A stretch of 44,772 nt of DNA. It comes from Prevotella sp. Lineage in GTDB: Bacteria; Bacteroidota; Bacteroidia; Bacteroidales; Bacteroidaceae. Within the stretch, counting starts at the first letter, position 1; the number at the start of each line of letters is the position of its first letter. The notes beneath the pieces are model-generated. The model made no database searches, was not told the DNA's origin, and saw nothing but the letters and a program-made list of their open reading frames with translations. Shown in pieces: positions 1 to 9,704 of this stretch. A program made the position numbers and the translations under genes. The stretch is taken from assembly GCA_017428805.1 (NCBI GenBank), contig JAFRQC010000086.1:1-44772 (forward strand). Direction: 5' to 3'.

Positions 1-1
1 C

Positions 2-823
2 GTCGTCAAGCATATCCCTATCACCGACGATGGGCAGCTCTGTATGGATCAATTGGAAACGCTGATCACGGAAAAGACGAAAATCATCAGCGTCGCTCAC
101 GTCAGCAATGTCCTCGGAACCGTAAACCCTGTCGCCCAAATTGTCCAAATCGCCCACACTCACGGCATCCCTGTTTTAGTGGATGGCGCCCAGAGCGCCC
201 CCCACTTCAAGGTGGATGTTCAGGCGATGGACTGCGACTTCTTCGCTTTCAGTGGTCATAAAATGTACGGACCTACGGGCATCGGTGTGCTCTATGGCAA
301 GGAGGAATGGCTCGAGAAACTGCCACCGTATCAGGGTGGAGGTGAGATGATCGACAAGGTGACGTGGGAGAAGACCACCTTCGAACGCCTGCCTTTCAAG
401 TTCGAGGCTGGTACCCCTGACTATATTGCTACCCACGGCCTCGCCAAAGCCATCGACTACATCGAGTCTCTTGGCTTCGACGCCATCCAACAGCACGAGC
501 AGGAACTCACCCGCTACTGTATGGAGCAGCTGATGACTATCCCTGATATGCACATCTACGGTCCGAATCTCACAATAGGGATTGTCCCCAGTGTGCGAGA
601 CGCTGTCGTTTCCTTCAACGTTGGCTTTATCCACCACTTGGATATGGGCACCCTTCTCGATCGTCTTGGCATCGCCGTCCGCACAGGTCATCACTGTGCC
701 CAGCCTCTGATGGACAGATTGGGAATCAGCGGTACCGTCCGTGCCTCGTTCGCCCTTTATAACACCAAGGAAGAGATTGACATCCTTGTGGCTGGTATCC
801 GTCGTGTAGCTCAAATGTTCTGA
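2..823 (+). CDS. sufS: SufS-type cysteine desulfurase, 5'-truncated by window edge
   Basis: PLP-dependent cysteine desulfurase (class V aminotransferase fold) that takes sulfur from cysteine for Fe-S cluster assembly in the cytoplasm. The reading frame is open from base 2, so the N-terminus lies outside the window; the first internal ATG at 44 is not the start. The PLP lysine is in [10 protein letters not shown] (Lys codon at 260-262). The active-site cysteine is in the RTGHHCAQP motif, which is typical of SufS (group II) rather than IscS. The C-terminus [14 protein letters not shown] is also family-like. The stop overlaps the rnhB start by one base (TGATG), implying translational coupling. 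Other suf genes presumably lie upstream, outside the window. Confidence 0.93.
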   Translation, partial: VVKHIPITDDGQLCMDQLETLITEKTKIISVAHVSNVLGTVNPVAQIVQIAHTHGIPVLVDGAQSAPHFKVDVQAMDCDFFAFSGHKMYGPTGIGVLYGKEEWLEKLPPYQGGGEMIDKVTWEKTTFERLPFKFEAGTPDYIATHGLAKAIDYIESLGFDAIQQHEQELTRYCMEQLMTIPDMHIYGPNLTIGIVPSVRDAVVSFNVGFIHHLDMGTLLDRLGIAVRTGHHCAQPLMDRLGISGTVRASFALYNTKEEIDILVAGIRRVAQMF

Positions 824-1431
824 TGCTGAAGAATAACTACTATATAGGCAAGATCGAAGCTGGCTGCGATGAAGCCGGACGTGGTTGTCTGGCTGGCAGT
901 GTTTATGCGGCTGCCGTCATCCTGCCTGATGACTATCAGAACGACCTGCTCAACGACTCGAAGCAACTGACGGAGAAGCGCCGTTATCAGCTCCGGGAAA
1001 TCATCGAACGTGATGCCGTTGCCTGGGCCGTGGGAATCGTCACCCCTGAGGAGATAGACAAGATCAACATCCTCAACGCCTCCATCCTTGCGATGCATCG
1101 TGCCTTGGATCAACTCAAGGTTCGCCCTGAGGCCATCATCGTCGATGGCAACCGCTTCAAACCGTATAACAACATCCCCCACACCACGATCGTCAAGGGC
1201 GACGGCAAATACCTCTCCATCGCTGCTGCGAGCATCCTCGCCAAGACCTATCGTGACGATTATATGAACCGTCTTGCTGAGGAATACCCCCAGTACGACT
1301 GGTTCTCCAACAAGGGCTATCCCACTAAGAAACATCGTGATGCCATCCGCCAATACGGCATCACACCCTATCACCGCAAGAGTTACAACTTATTAGGCGA
1401 CGGACAGTTATGCCTCGACTTTGGCGACTAG
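823..1431 (+). CDS. rnhB: Ribonuclease HII
   Basis: Endonuclease that removes RNA from RNA-DNA hybrids, including single misincorporated ribonucleotides. The 202-residue length is normal for RNase HII. The first catalytic motif CDEAGRG is at residues 15-21 (Asp16, Glu17). A further acidic position lies in IIVDGNRF, and the family C-terminal pattern NKGYPTKKH followed by YHRKSY is present. The start ATG overlaps the sufS stop by one base, so it is translated from the same transcript. The variant GCLAGSV after the motif, instead of GPLAGPV, is a Bacteroidetes-like substitution rather than damage. Confidence 0.95.
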   Translation: MLKNNYYIGKIEAGCDEAGRGCLAGSVYAAAVILPDDYQNDLLNDSKQLTEKRRYQLREIIERDAVAWAVGIVTPEEIDKINILNASILAMHRALDQLKVRPEAIIVDGNRFKPYNNIPHTTIVKGDGKYLSIAAASILAKTYRDDYMNRLAEEYPQYDWFSNKGYPTKKHRDAIRQYGITPYHRKSYNLLGDGQLCLDFGD

Positions 1432-1452
1432 TGTATGTTAATATGTATAATA

Positions 1453-1486
1453 TTTGTTCTTATGTCAATAAAATAATGTAACTTTG
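1453..1486 (+). promoter_or_regulatory. Bacteroidetes-type promoter for gpmI
   Basis: TTTG at 1453-1456 and TAACTTTG at 1479-1486 are separated by 22 nt, close to the sigma-ABfr consensus TTTG-N19-21-TAnnTTTG. It lies in the AT-rich gap after rnhB and leaves a leader of about 40 nt before gpmI. Confidence 0.75.
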
Positions 1487-1528
1487 CACCGCAATTAGAA
1501 AACGTACGTTTAAACAAATAATAAGATT

Positions 1529-3049
1529 ATGGCAAAGAAAGCACTTTTGATGATTCTCGACGGATGGGGAATCGGTAAGCATGGCAAGGGTGACGTGATC
1601 TTCAACACGCCGACACCTTACCTCGATCTGTTAACAGCAACATCAGCCCATTCTCAACTCCAGGCCTCTGGTGAGGATGTCGGTCTGCCCGACGGTCAGA
1701 TGGGTAACTCTGAGGTGGGTCACCTCAATATCGGTGCCGGACGCATCGTATATCAGGATCTTGTGAAGATAAACCGCGCCTGCAAAGACGGTTCTATCAT
1801 GGAGAATCCTCAGGTGAAGGCTGCCTACAGCTATGCCAAGGAGAACAATAAGAAGCTGCACCTGATGGGTCTGACCTCCGACGGTGGCGTACACTCAAGC
1901 CTCGACCATCTGTTCAAGCTCATTGAGATTGGAAAGGCTTACGGTCTGAAGAACCAGGTGTTTGTGCATTGCTATATGGACGGCCGTGATACCGACCCCC
2001 ATTCTGGTAAGGGCTTCATCGAGCAGGTTTCAAAGGTCTGCGCAGAGAACGATGCCGCCATCGCTTCTATCGTTGGCCGTTTCTACGCTATGGACCGCGA
2101 CAAGCGTTGGGAGCGTGTGAAGGAAGGCTACGACCTGATCGTCGAGGGAAAGGGCAAGCAGGCTACGGATATGGTGGCAGCCATGCAGGAGTCTTACGAC
2201 GAGGGCGTGACCGATGAGTTCATCAAGCCTATCCACAATTCGACGGTCAATGGCGTCATCGAAGAGGGTGATGTCGTCATCTTCATCAACTTCCGCAACG
2301 ACCGTGCCAAGGAGATGACCATCGCACTGACTCAGGAGGATATGCCTGAGCAGGGCATGAAGACCATCCCCGGCCTGCAGTACTACTGCATGACACCATA
2401 CGACGCCAACTTCAAGGGTGTCCACATCCTCTTCCCGAAGGAGAACGTGGAAGACACGCTGGGCGAGTACCTCTCCAAGCAGGGCAAGAAGCAGCTGCAT
2501 ACGGCAGAGACAGAGAAATACGCTCACGTCACTTTCTTCTTCAATGGTGGCCGCGAGGCTCCATACGAGAACGAGGACCGTATCCTGGTGCCCTCTCCGA
2601 AGGTGGCCACCTACGACCTGAAGCCGGAGATGAGTGCCTACGAGGTGAAGGACAAGCTGGTAGGTGCCATCAACACTCAGGAGTACGACTTCATCGTAGT
2701 GAACTTCGCCAACGGTGACATGGTAGGCCATACTGGAGTCTACAACGCCATAGCAAAAGCCGTCTGGGCCGTGGACAACTGCGTCCGTGAAGTCATTGAG
2801 GCAGCCAAGGCCAACGACTACGAGGCCATCATCATCGCCGACCACGGTAATGCCGACAACGCCATCAATCCCGATGGTACGCCCAATACTGCCCACTCGC
2901 TGAACCCCGTGCCCTTCATCTACGTGACCAACAACAATTCGGCCACTGTGAAGGACGGTCGTCTGGCTGACGTCGCTCCCTCCATTCTCCATATCATGGG
3001 ACTGGAGCAGCCTTCAGACATGACGGGTGAGAACCTGATCTGTGACTAA
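1529..3049 (+). CDS. gpmI: 2,3-bisphosphoglycerate-independent phosphoglycerate mutase
   Basis: Cytoplasmic glycolytic and gluconeogenic enzyme that interconverts 3- and 2-phosphoglycerate with two Mn ions and a phosphoserine intermediate. The 506-residue length matches the family. The N-terminal metal motif LDGWG is at residues 10-14. The nucleophilic serine is in [10 protein letters not shown] (about Ser61). [18 protein letters not shown] and ADHGNADN supply the remaining metal and substrate ligands. It has its own promoter at 1453-1486. The stop overlaps the next start (TAATG), which couples it oddly to a cytochrome c maturation gene. Confidence 0.97.
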   Translation: MAKKALLMILDGWGIGKHGKGDVIFNTPTPYLDLLTATSAHSQLQASGEDVGLPDGQMGNSEVGHLNIGAGRIVYQDLVKINRACKDGSIMENPQVKAAYSYAKENNKKLHLMGLTSDGGVHSSLDHLFKLIEIGKAYGLKNQVFVHCYMDGRDTDPHSGKGFIEQVSKVCAENDAAIASIVGRFYAMDRDKRWERVKEGYDLIVEGKGKQATDMVAAMQESYDEGVTDEFIKPIHNSTVNGVIEEGDVVIFINFRNDRAKEMTIALTQEDMPEQGMKTIPGLQYYCMTPYDANFKGVHILFPKENVEDTLGEYLSKQGKKQLHTAETEKYAHVTFFFNGGREAPYENEDRILVPSPKVATYDLKPEMSAYEVKDKLVGAINTQEYDFIVVNFANGDMVGHTGVYNAIAKAVWAVDNCVREVIEAAKANDYEAIIIADHGNADNAINPDGTPNTAHSLNPVPFIYVTNNNSATVKDGRLADVAPSILHIMGLEQPSDMTGENLICD

Positions 3050-3954
3050 TGTGGAATAGACCCTGGTCCATGAAAGAAGGCCTCCTCATCGGAGGAGGCC
3101 TTATCATAGCAGGTCTGGCACTGGAACTAAGTGTCGGACAAGTCAAATGGGAAACTTTCGCCTGGCCTGTTAACGGCTATGTGTTCGGAAGTTTCCTTAT
3201 TTTGGTAGCAACAGTCTTTCTGCTGAGGAAGAAGGTCTATGCCTTCCAGTTCATCGGTACGTATCAGGCAGCCATCCCTGCGATGGCGTATGCCGTCCTA
3301 CTGACGATTATCATGGGTCTGACACGCCAAAAGGCCGGTGGCACCTGGCTGAACGATATGCTGTCGTTCTGGCCATTCGTGCTCATCTATGTCTATATCG
3401 CCGTGATCCTGGGAGTCATTATCCTGCGAAGAATTATCAATTTTCAATTCTCAATCTTCAATTTGAAAAGGGATATTCCATTCCTGCTTAACCACTTAGG
3501 ACTCTTCCTCGCCCTCACCACAGCCACCCTCGGCAATGCCGATATGCAGCGGCTGAAGATGATTACCGCTGTCGGAGAACCCGAATGGCGTGCATTGGAT
3601 GCTAACGGTGCCGTCAAGGAGATGCCTCTGGCCATCGAACTGAAGAGGTTCATCATGGAGACCTACGACGACGGCAGCCCCAAGCGCTTTGCCTCTGAGA
3701 TCCGGATTCTGACCAAGACCAAAAAGAACATCGAGACCACTGTCGATGTGAACAAGCCCTACGAGGTGGACGGATGGAAGATCTATCAGTTTGGTTACGA
3801 TACGCAGATGGGAGCCAACAGCCAGATTTCGATACTTGAGCTGGTCAGCGATCCCTGGCTGCCATTGGTCTATACCGGCATCTATATGATGCTGGCTGGT
3901 GCGGTGTGTATGTTTGTGTTTGGAAGGAGAGTTAAAAGGGACATTACTCAATGA
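3049..3954 (+). CDS. ResB/Ccs1-like cytochrome c maturation membrane protein
   Basis: Membrane protein of the system II cytochrome c biogenesis type. It has three or four N-terminal hydrophobic segments (about residues 10-30, 45-60, 75-95, 105-125), a further hydrophobic segment near 145-165, a soluble domain containing GDA-like substrate-facing strands and YEVDGWKIYQFGYD (about 240-255), and a final membrane span (about 270-295). The assignment rests on this topology, the ResB-like GWKIYQ region and the directly overlapping CcsA-like gene (stop/start overlap 3951-3954). Residues 128-139 (RIINFQFSIFNL region) are encoded by a short TCAATTTTCAATT-type repeat and look like an in-frame insertion. 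ResB proteins diverge strongly, so the exact subfamily is uncertain. Confidence 0.75.
   Translation: MWNRPWSMKEGLLIGGGLIIAGLALELSVGQVKWETFAWPVNGYVFGSFLILVATVFLLRKKVYAFQFIGTYQAAIPAMAYAVLLTIIMGLTRQKAGGTWLNDMLSFWPFVLIYVYIAVILGVIILRRIINFQFSIFNLKRDIPFLLNHLGLFLALTTATLGNADMQRLKMITAVGEPEWRALDANGAVKEMPLAIELKRFIMETYDDGSPKRFASEIRILTKTKKNIETTVDVNKPYEVDGWKIYQFGYDTQMGANSQISILELVSDPWLPLVYTGIYMMLAGAVCMFVFGRRVKRDITQ
3432..3467 (+). repeat. In-frame TTCAATT-unit repeat in ResB-like gene
   Basis: Four imperfect units of the form TCAATTTTCAATT. The stretch encodes a hydrophobic/polar peptide just before a membrane-associated helix and keeps the frame open. Similar TCAATT arrays are commonly intergenic in Bacteroidetes, so a coding location is notable. 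Confidence 0.6.
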
Positions 3955-4733
3955 ACTGGGATTATTTCATCTATTTCGCCATTGTTGCGGTGCTGTTCTG
4001 GGTAGCGGGAGCTTTCGCTGCCTGGCGGAACAAGACCGGCATAGCCTCTGCGTCCACCGTGCTCGGCCTGCTGGTGTTCTTCTCGTTTATCCTCTCCATG
4101 TGGATATCCCTGGAGCGTCCACCCCTGAGAACGATGGGCGAGACCCGCCTGTGGTATTCGTTCTTCCTACCCTTGGTCGGACTCATTGTGTATTCACGAT
4201 GGAAATACAAGTGGATCCTGTCCTTCTCGACGGTCTTGGCCCTGGTATTCATCTGCGTAAACCTCTTCAAGCCGGAGATACACGACAAGACATTGATGCC
4301 AGCCTTGCAGAGTCCTTGGTTTGCACCACATGTCATCGTCTATATGTTTGCCTATGCCGTGCTTGGGGCAGCGACGGTGCTGGCAGTTTTCCTTCTGTTC
4401 AAGAAGAAATCTCTCACCTCAGAGATGGACATCGCCGACAACCTCGTCTATGTCGGTCTCGCCTTCCTCACCATCGGCATGCTCTTCGGAGCCCTGTGGG
4501 CAAAAGAAGCTTGGGGTCACTACTGGTCGTGGGACCCCAAGGAAACATGGGCAGCCATCACCTGGCTGGCTTATCTCATTTATGTGCACTACCGCCAACT
4601 GCCTCATCATAAGGAGCGTCTGGCCTTATGGTCGCTCATCATCTCCTTCGCGCTCCTGCAGATGTGCTGGTGGGGCATCAATTACCTGCCCTCAGCCCAG
4701 GGGTCAAGTGTGCACACTTACAATAAGGAGTGA
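3951..4733 (+). CDS. CcsA/CcmC-family heme-handling cytochrome c assembly protein
   Basis: Integral membrane protein of the CcsA/ResC/CcmC family that presents heme for covalent attachment to apocytochrome c on the periplasmic side. It is 260 residues with about eight hydrophobic segments. The diagnostic tryptophan-rich motif WGHYWSWDPKETWA is at about residues 188-201, and histidines that could ligate heme (HVIVYM near 124, HYRQLPHH near 217) flank it. The start ATG overlaps the upstream ResB-like stop by four bases, as is usual for the two-subunit synthetase. The stop is 5 bases from the convergent esterase stop. Confidence 0.88.
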   Translation: MNWDYFIYFAIVAVLFWVAGAFAAWRNKTGIASASTVLGLLVFFSFILSMWISLERPPLRTMGETRLWYSFFLPLVGLIVYSRWKYKWILSFSTVLALVFICVNLFKPEIHDKTLMPALQSPWFAPHVIVYMFAYAVLGAATVLAVFLLFKKKSLTSEMDIADNLVYVGLAFLTIGMLFGALWAKEAWGHYWSWDPKETWAAITWLAYLIYVHYRQLPHHKERLALWSLIISFALLQMCWWGINYLPSAQGSSVHTYNKE

Positions 4734-4738
4734 ATAAC

Positions 4739-6403
4739 CTATTTCTTGCTTCTATAGAATTTCTCGAGCGTACGGTAGGCATTCTCCTTTTCAGGTGAGG
4801 CCACTTCGGCACTCTCCACATCGATCTTCATCACCGGCGCAGCATCCAGATTGTCCTTCGTGATGGCCGTCCATTGGGGAAGGCCCTCACCGTTGGGATT
4901 ACCTGTCTTGCAGAAGTTGGCATAATAAGAGAGGAACAACTTAGAGATGGCGTAGTCCTCTTCCTGCCAGTCGTAGTACTCGTTGGTGTCGAGGGTACCC
5001 ATTGCATACTCGATATCAGCCGAATGGACGGCGCCAGGAGCAATCGCGGGCTGCTGGGCTTCAACCTTCTTCTCTTCGGCAGTCTTCTCGCGTACACCAC
5101 CAGCCAACGCACCCACCTTGTCACCCATCTTCGCAGAAACCTGAGGACGCGGATGCATATAATGATAGCGGTAGACAGGCTGTCCGGAACTCTTCACATG
5201 ATAATCGCAGACCTTCCACGTCGGGAAGCCGGTGAAGAGGTCTGAAGCGAGGTCGAATCCCTTCTGGCTCAGCACGTCTTCGTCAGTCTCCAGACCGTAG
5301 GCCTTGAAGATCTCGTCAGTCATATCGCCAAACTGCGCCCTCATGGCGTTCTTATAGTTCTGGAGCGTAGGCGCCTGACCTCCGAGAGTCTGTGCAGGAT
5401 GTCCTTCCAGCGAATTCCATCCAGCAAGCAGCGGCACCTGTGCCTGCTCACCCTTCTCAAACACGTCGTCTGCACTCTCTTTCATAAAGTAGCCGTCAAT
5501 CACCACATTAGCCATTCCTCTGGGAGGAAGGAGCTTCTGAAGTGAGTCGGCACTCAACGCGATGGCATTAGCCAGACTGGTGATACCGGCCTTCTTCAGC
5601 AGTTCTACACCGGCAGCATCAGCATCGGCCTGTGAGGAGGGCACATACGGCAGCACCTCAGCACCCGACGACAGCATCGCACCGGCTAAATTGTTCTTCG
5701 AGAGCGGCGAACACATCAGGAGCGACACCGAGAACGAACCAGCCGACTCTCCCACGATGGTGATCTTCGCAGGGTCACCGCCGAAAGCTGCGATGTTATC
5801 CTTCACCCACTGGATGGCAGCCACCTGATCCAGGAAGCCATAATTGCCGCTTCCCTTATAGTCAGAAGCCTCTGTGAGTTCCGGATGGGCAAAGAAGCCG
5901 AACACGCCTTCACGGTAGTTGGCCGTCACGCCGATCACGCCCTCCTTGGCGATGGAGCTTCCGTCGTAACGGGGCTCGCTGCCCGAACCGGCCATCAGTC
6001 CGCCACCATTAAAATAGATCAGTACAGGAAGGGCATCCGCTGTGGTCGTTGCGGTCGTCCAGATATTCAGATAGAGACAGTCCTCGCTACGCTTGGGACC
6101 ACGGAACGCCATATCGCCGAAGACATTGGGCTGCATCGGGTCGTCGCCAAACCCCAAGGCCTCACGAACACCTTCCCAAGCCTGCAGCGGCTGGGGGGCC
6201 TTCCAACGCAGTTCGCCAACAGGAGCCTGTGCGAAGGGTACGCCCAGGAACTTCTTCACGCCATCCTCTTCGAAACCTTTGAGGATGCCATTCTGGGTTT
6301 TCACTTGAAGGGTGACTTCCGCAGCCTTCTTCTCTGTGCAAGCACTGAGGATCACGAGACCTGCGACGACAAGCATCACGAATGATTTGATGGTTTTAGT
6401 CAT
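4739..6403 (-). CDS. Type B carboxylesterase, lipoprotein
   Basis: Alpha/beta-hydrolase of the carboxylesterase type B family, exported as a lipoprotein. The N-terminal hydrophobic segment ends in the lipobox LSAC with lipidated Cys22. The oxyanion region FNGGGL is at 131-136. The nucleophile elbow GESAGS puts Ser220 at the active site. The catalytic His is probably the one in GAVHSADIEY near residue 456, and an acidic partner lies in GWNSLEGH. The total of 554 residues fits the family. The substrate cannot be told from sequence; Bacteroidetes relatives often deacetylate or deferuloylate plant polysaccharides, which fits the divergent GH2 glycosidase next door. It has its own promoter (6461-6492). 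Confidence 0.92.
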   Translation of the reverse strand: MTKTIKSFVMLVVAGLVILSACTEKKAAEVTLQVKTQNGILKGFEEDGVKKFLGVPFAQAPVGELRWKAPQPLQAWEGVREALGFGDDPMQPNVFGDMAFRGPKRSEDCLYLNIWTTATTTADALPVLIYFNGGGLMAGSGSEPRYDGSSIAKEGVIGVTANYREGVFGFFAHPELTEASDYKGSGNYGFLDQVAAIQWVKDNIAAFGGDPAKITIVGESAGSFSVSLLMCSPLSKNNLAGAMLSSGAEVLPYVPSSQADADAAGVELLKKAGITSLANAIALSADSLQKLLPPRGMANVVIDGYFMKESADDVFEKGEQAQVPLLAGWNSLEGHPAQTLGGQAPTLQNYKNAMRAQFGDMTDEIFKAYGLETDEDVLSQKGFDLASDLFTGFPTWKVCDYHVKSSGQPVYRYHYMHPRPQVSAKMGDKVGALAGGVREKTAEEKKVEAQQPAIAPGAVHSADIEYAMGTLDTNEYYDWQEEDYAISKLFLSYYANFCKTGNPNGEGLPQWTAITKDNLDAAPVMKIDVESAEVASPEKENAYRTLEKFYRSKK

Positions 6404-6460
6404 AACATAAATTGTTTATTGGGTTTTGAATTAAACTGAGTCTTCTTTCTCATTCGTTTG

Positions 6461-6492
6461 CAAAGATACGATTTTGCCCGCAAAAATCCAAA
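6461..6492 (-). promoter_or_regulatory. Promoter for the carboxylesterase
   Basis: On the minus strand TATCTTTG (6461-6468) is preceded by TTTG (6489-6492) with exactly 20 nt spacing, a full Bacteroidetes consensus. The leader to the ATG at 6403 is about 50 nt. Confidence 0.8.
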
Positions 6493-6551
6493 TTATTCAA
6501 AAAAAACACATCGAAAAGAGCAATTTTCTTCCATATCTGTGGGATAATTCG

Positions 6552-6559
6552 TATATTTG
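6552..6559 (+). promoter_or_regulatory. -7 promoter box for GH2 gene
   Basis: TATATTTG followed by CAG matches TAnnTTTG. No clear TTTG is visible 19-21 nt upstream, so the -33 half is weak. It is divergent from the esterase promoter. Confidence 0.6.
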
Positions 6560-6591
6560 CAGTCCTAAGTGCAACCAATAAGACCAATCAA

Positions 6592-8919
6592 ATGAAAAGA
6601 GCGACTATCGTTACAATGCTGCTGATGCTGGGCATCGTGGTGGCAAAGGCAGACACCAGACGTGTGCTGTTCGACGCAGGATGGCAGTTCACGCAAAACG
6701 GCAAGACTGTCACAGTAGATTTACCCCACGACTGGGACATCTATGCCGGTCCCGACGCCAAGTCAGGCGCCACGGGCACTGGCGGCGGCTGGTATCCCGG
6801 CGGCAAGGGCGAATACCGGAAGACGTTCAAGACGCCCGACGGCGAAGTTGTCAGACTCCACTTCGAGGGTGTCTATCAGAAGGCTGAGGTCTTCATCAAC
6901 GGCCAGAAAGCCGGACAGCACGCCTACGGCTATACCCCCTTCACCATTGACATCACACCCTATCTGCATCAAGACACGCCAAACGAGGTGCTGGTCAAGG
7001 TCGATAACTCCGAACAGCCCAACTGCCGTTGGTATAGCGGTTCTGGCATCTACCGCCACGTGTGGCTCATCACGAGCCCTGCCCTCCACATCGCGGAGAA
7101 CGGTGTCTATATCAGCACCCCGATGGTGAACGACGACGAGGCGACGGTGCAGGTGGAGGTGACCGTCGAGAATGCCTCCGACGTCGAACGGACCGCCACC
7201 GTGATGGTGGGTGCGGAGTCGATGCCTGTCACAGTACCTGCCAAGGGTTCAGAGACCGACACGCTCACCTTTAACATCCGGAATCCCCGTCTCTGGTCGC
7301 CCGACACGCCCATTCTCTATGAGGTACGGGCCATGCTGAAGGAACAGGGTAAGATGGTTGACAGTCAGCTGACCCGCTTCGGCATCCGCCATATATACTG
7401 TGATTCACGTTATGGCTTTCAACTCAACTATATGCCGCTGCTCATCAACGGCGCCTGCGTCCATCACGACGACGGCATCCTCGGGGCTATGGCCTTCGAT
7501 GCCGCCGAGATCCGCAAGGTACGCCTGATGAAGGACGCCGGCTTCAACCTCATCCGCACCTCCCATAATCCACCCTCCCGCGCCTTCCTCGACGCCTGCG
7601 ACTCCATCGGCATGCTCGTCATCGACGAGGCCTTCGACGGCTGGCGACAGGCGAAGACGCCCTACGACTACTCCACGCTCATCGACTCCTGCTACCGCGA
7701 GGATATCCATGCGATGGTCAGGCGCGACCGCAATCACCCCAGCATCATCTGCTGGAGCATCGGCAACGAGGTGATGGAGCGCAAGGACATCCGCGTCGTC
7801 ACCACCGCCAGGAAGATGAAGGATGCCATCAAAGACTACTGCTGTGAACGACCCGTCACCGAGGCACTCTGTTCCTGGGACAGCGACTGGGAAATCTACG
7901 ACCCCCACGCCGAGGTGCTCGACATCGCAGGCTACAACTATATGCTCCACAAGCACGCCTCCGACCATGAGCGTGACCCCTTGCGCGTCATCCTGCAGAC
8001 AGAGAGCTTCCCCCGTGATGCCTGGCGCAACTGGCAGACCGTCGAAGATTATTCCTACGTCATCGGCGACATTGTATGGACGGGCCTCGACTACCTCGGC
8101 GAGTCCGGCATCGGCCGCTACTACTACGACGGCGACACTCCGGGCGAACACTATGTCGAAGGCGGACAGCCCGAATGGCACGGTGCCTACTGCGGCGATG
8201 TCGATATCACCGGCTGGCGCAAACCCATCTCACACTACCGCGAACTGCTCTGGAACCGTGACACCGCCCCAGCCCTCTATATGGCCGTGAAGGAACCCGA
8301 CGGCTACTACGGCAGCATCCGTGAGACCGCCTGGAGCGTATGGCCCACCTGGGAATCATGGACCTGGAACGGCTGGGAGGGCAAGCCCGTCGAGGTCGAA
8401 GTCTATACCAGCCTCCCCTCTGTCCGGCTCTATCTCAACGACCGGCTCGTCGGTGAGCAGCAGTCCGCCGAGTGCAAGGCCGTCTTCACCCTGCCCTATC
8501 AGCCCGGCATCCTCCGCGCCGAAGGCGTGACGGAAGAGGGCCAGCCCGTATCCGTCAGCCTCTCCACCGCCGGACAGCCCTGTCAGATCCGCCTGACCGC
8601 CGACAAATCCACTTTCCTCGCCGACGGACAGGACCTCATCTATGTCACCGTCGAGATCCTCGACCGCAACGGCCTCGTCTGCCCCGATGCCGCCATCCCT
8701 CTCACGGCTACCGTCAAGGGCGCCGGTAGCCTCCTCTCTTTCGCCAGTGCCGACCTCAAAGACACCTCCGTCTATACCGACGCGCACTGCACCACCTGGA
8801 AAGGCCGTGCCCTCCTGGCCGTCCGTTCCTCTGCCAAGTCCGGCTCGGTCAGCGTCACCGTCAAGGGCGACGGTCTCAGCCAGAGTCAGCTTACCCTCAA
8901 CGCCACTAACCGCCGATGA
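6592..8919 (+). CDS. Secreted glycoside hydrolase family 2 (beta-galactosidase-like)
   Basis: Exo-acting retaining glycosidase of family GH2. The signal peptide covers residues 1-20 (ends VAKADT). Order: sugar-binding jelly-roll (about 22-165, with LPHDWD and GWYPGGKGEYRKTF), Ig-like sandwich (170-270), TIM barrel (280-560) with acid/base Glu393 in SIGNEVME and probable nucleophile Glu471 in QTESF, a DUF4982-like Ig domain (about 575-650), and a C-terminal invasin/BIG1-like Ig domain (about 660-775). This layout is common in Bacteroidetes polysaccharide-degrading enzymes. Beta-galactosidase is the default call; beta-glucuronidase or other specificities are possible. The coding sequence is noticeably more GC-rich than its neighbours. 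Confidence 0.92.
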   Translation: MKRATIVTMLLMLGIVVAKADTRRVLFDAGWQFTQNGKTVTVDLPHDWDIYAGPDAKSGATGTGGGWYPGGKGEYRKTFKTPDGEVVRLHFEGVYQKAEVFINGQKAGQHAYGYTPFTIDITPYLHQDTPNEVLVKVDNSEQPNCRWYSGSGIYRHVWLITSPALHIAENGVYISTPMVNDDEATVQVEVTVENASDVERTATVMVGAESMPVTVPAKGSETDTLTFNIRNPRLWSPDTPILYEVRAMLKEQGKMVDSQLTRFGIRHIYCDSRYGFQLNYMPLLINGACVHHDDGILGAMAFDAAEIRKVRLMKDAGFNLIRTSHNPPSRAFLDACDSIGMLVIDEAFDGWRQAKTPYDYSTLIDSCYREDIHAMVRRDRNHPSIICWSIGNEVMERKDIRVVTTARKMKDAIKDYCCERPVTEALCSWDSDWEIYDPHAEVLDIAGYNYMLHKHASDHERDPLRVILQTESFPRDAWRNWQTVEDYSYVIGDIVWTGLDYLGESGIGRYYYDGDTPGEHYVEGGQPEWHGAYCGDVDITGWRKPISHYRELLWNRDTAPALYMAVKEPDGYYGSIRETAWSVWPTWESWTWNGWEGKPVEVEVYTSLPSVRLYLNDRLVGEQQSAECKAVFTLPYQPGILRAEGVTEEGQPVSVSLSTAGQPCQIRLTADKSTFLADGQDLIYVTVEILDRNGLVCPDAAIPLTATVKGAGSLLSFASADLKDTSVYTDAHCTTWKGRALLAVRSSAKSGSVSVTVKGDGLSQSQLTLNATNRR

Positions 8920-9581
8920 TCACCCCCGAGATACACTCTTGCCCTGAACTGATGCAGGCCATACAGCAAGTGGGCTTCCTGCCGCTGCTCGACAGCGGCA
9001 TACGCGGCTACTCCGCCGAAGAACTCGTCGATGACGACTGCCGCTATGTCGTCTATGCCGACGGCGGCTGGGACTGGCCTTTGTGGAAGTGGAAAGGCCC
9101 CGTCGTCACAGAGGGCCATTGCGTCTATGGGAAGTTCTTCGCCGGCAAGGCAGGGTTCGTCAGCCGCGACTGGTGGCCCGACCTCTGCAACTACCGCCGC
9201 CATAAGTATCCCGCCCCGCAGGAAGGCTCCATCGAGGAGGCCATCCTGCTCACGCTCGCCGAGCACGGCAGTCTCATCACCCGTGAACTGCGGGCCGCCT
9301 GTGGCTTTACCGGTCCGAAGATGCGCAGCCGCTTCGACGGCTACATCACCCGCCTGCAGATGGCCTGCCGCATCATCACCGAAGACTTTGTCTATCCCGT
9401 CGATAAACACAACCGCGAATACGGCTGGGGATGGTCGCTTCTCACCACGCCCGAACAGCTGCTGGGCCGTGACGCCTGCCGCTGTGAGCGCACTCCACAG
9501 GAATCCTTCGACCGCCTCCTGTCCCATTTCAAGATCCTCCTCCCCGACGCCACAGAACGGCAGATCCTCAAGCTAATTTGA
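8916..9581 (+). CDS. AlkZ-related winged-helix protein, function unknown
   Basis: 221 residues, starting inside the GH2 stop (ATGA overlap), so probably co-translated. It contains a Trp/Tyr-rich N-terminal half (WDWPLWKWKG and SRDWWPDLCNYRR, about residues 50-92). A winged-helix-like segment follows (EEAILLTLAEHGSLITRELRAACGF, about 105-130; then FDGYITRLQMACRIITEDF). The arrangement resembles the AlkZ/YcaQ-related family of small proteins seen in gut Bacteroidetes, related to DNA glycosylases that open crosslinks, but the catalytic QxQ motif is not visible. Function in repair is an inference from fold only. No signal peptide, so cytoplasmic, unlike its secreted upstream partner. Confidence 0.6.
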   Translation: MITPEIHSCPELMQAIQQVGFLPLLDSGIRGYSAEELVDDDCRYVVYADGGWDWPLWKWKGPVVTEGHCVYGKFFAGKAGFVSRDWWPDLCNYRRHKYPAPQEGSIEEAILLTLAEHGSLITRELRAACGFTGPKMRSRFDGYITRLQMACRIITEDFVYPVDKHNREYGWGWSLLTTPEQLLGRDACRCERTPQESFDRLLSHFKILLPDATERQILKLI

Positions 9582-9672
9582 GGATCCGCCGCTCTGTTAG
9601 GTTAGCAGGTTAAAAATTCAAAATGCCAGACAATTGTCAGGGAATTCGCAACAATAATTGCCCCCGATTTTG

Positions 9673-9680
9673 TACCTTTG
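9673..9680 (+). promoter_or_regulatory. -7 promoter box for thioredoxin-like gene
   Basis: TACCTTTG followed by CAG matches TAnnTTTG. A longer reading frame that begins with TTG inside this box cannot be the true start, so the box helps fix the start at 9705. Confidence 0.7.
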
Positions 9681-9704
9681 CAGCAAACTAACAAATTTAC
9701 GGAT

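Noticed and set aside
2030..2992. 320-codon antisense open frame across gpmI
   Set aside because: Mirror of a strongly conserved enzyme gene; composition follows gpmI codon bias and no family motifs or start signals are present.
7405..8181. 258-codon antisense frame across the GH2 gene
   Set aside because: Shadow frame caused by high GC and codon bias of the real gene.
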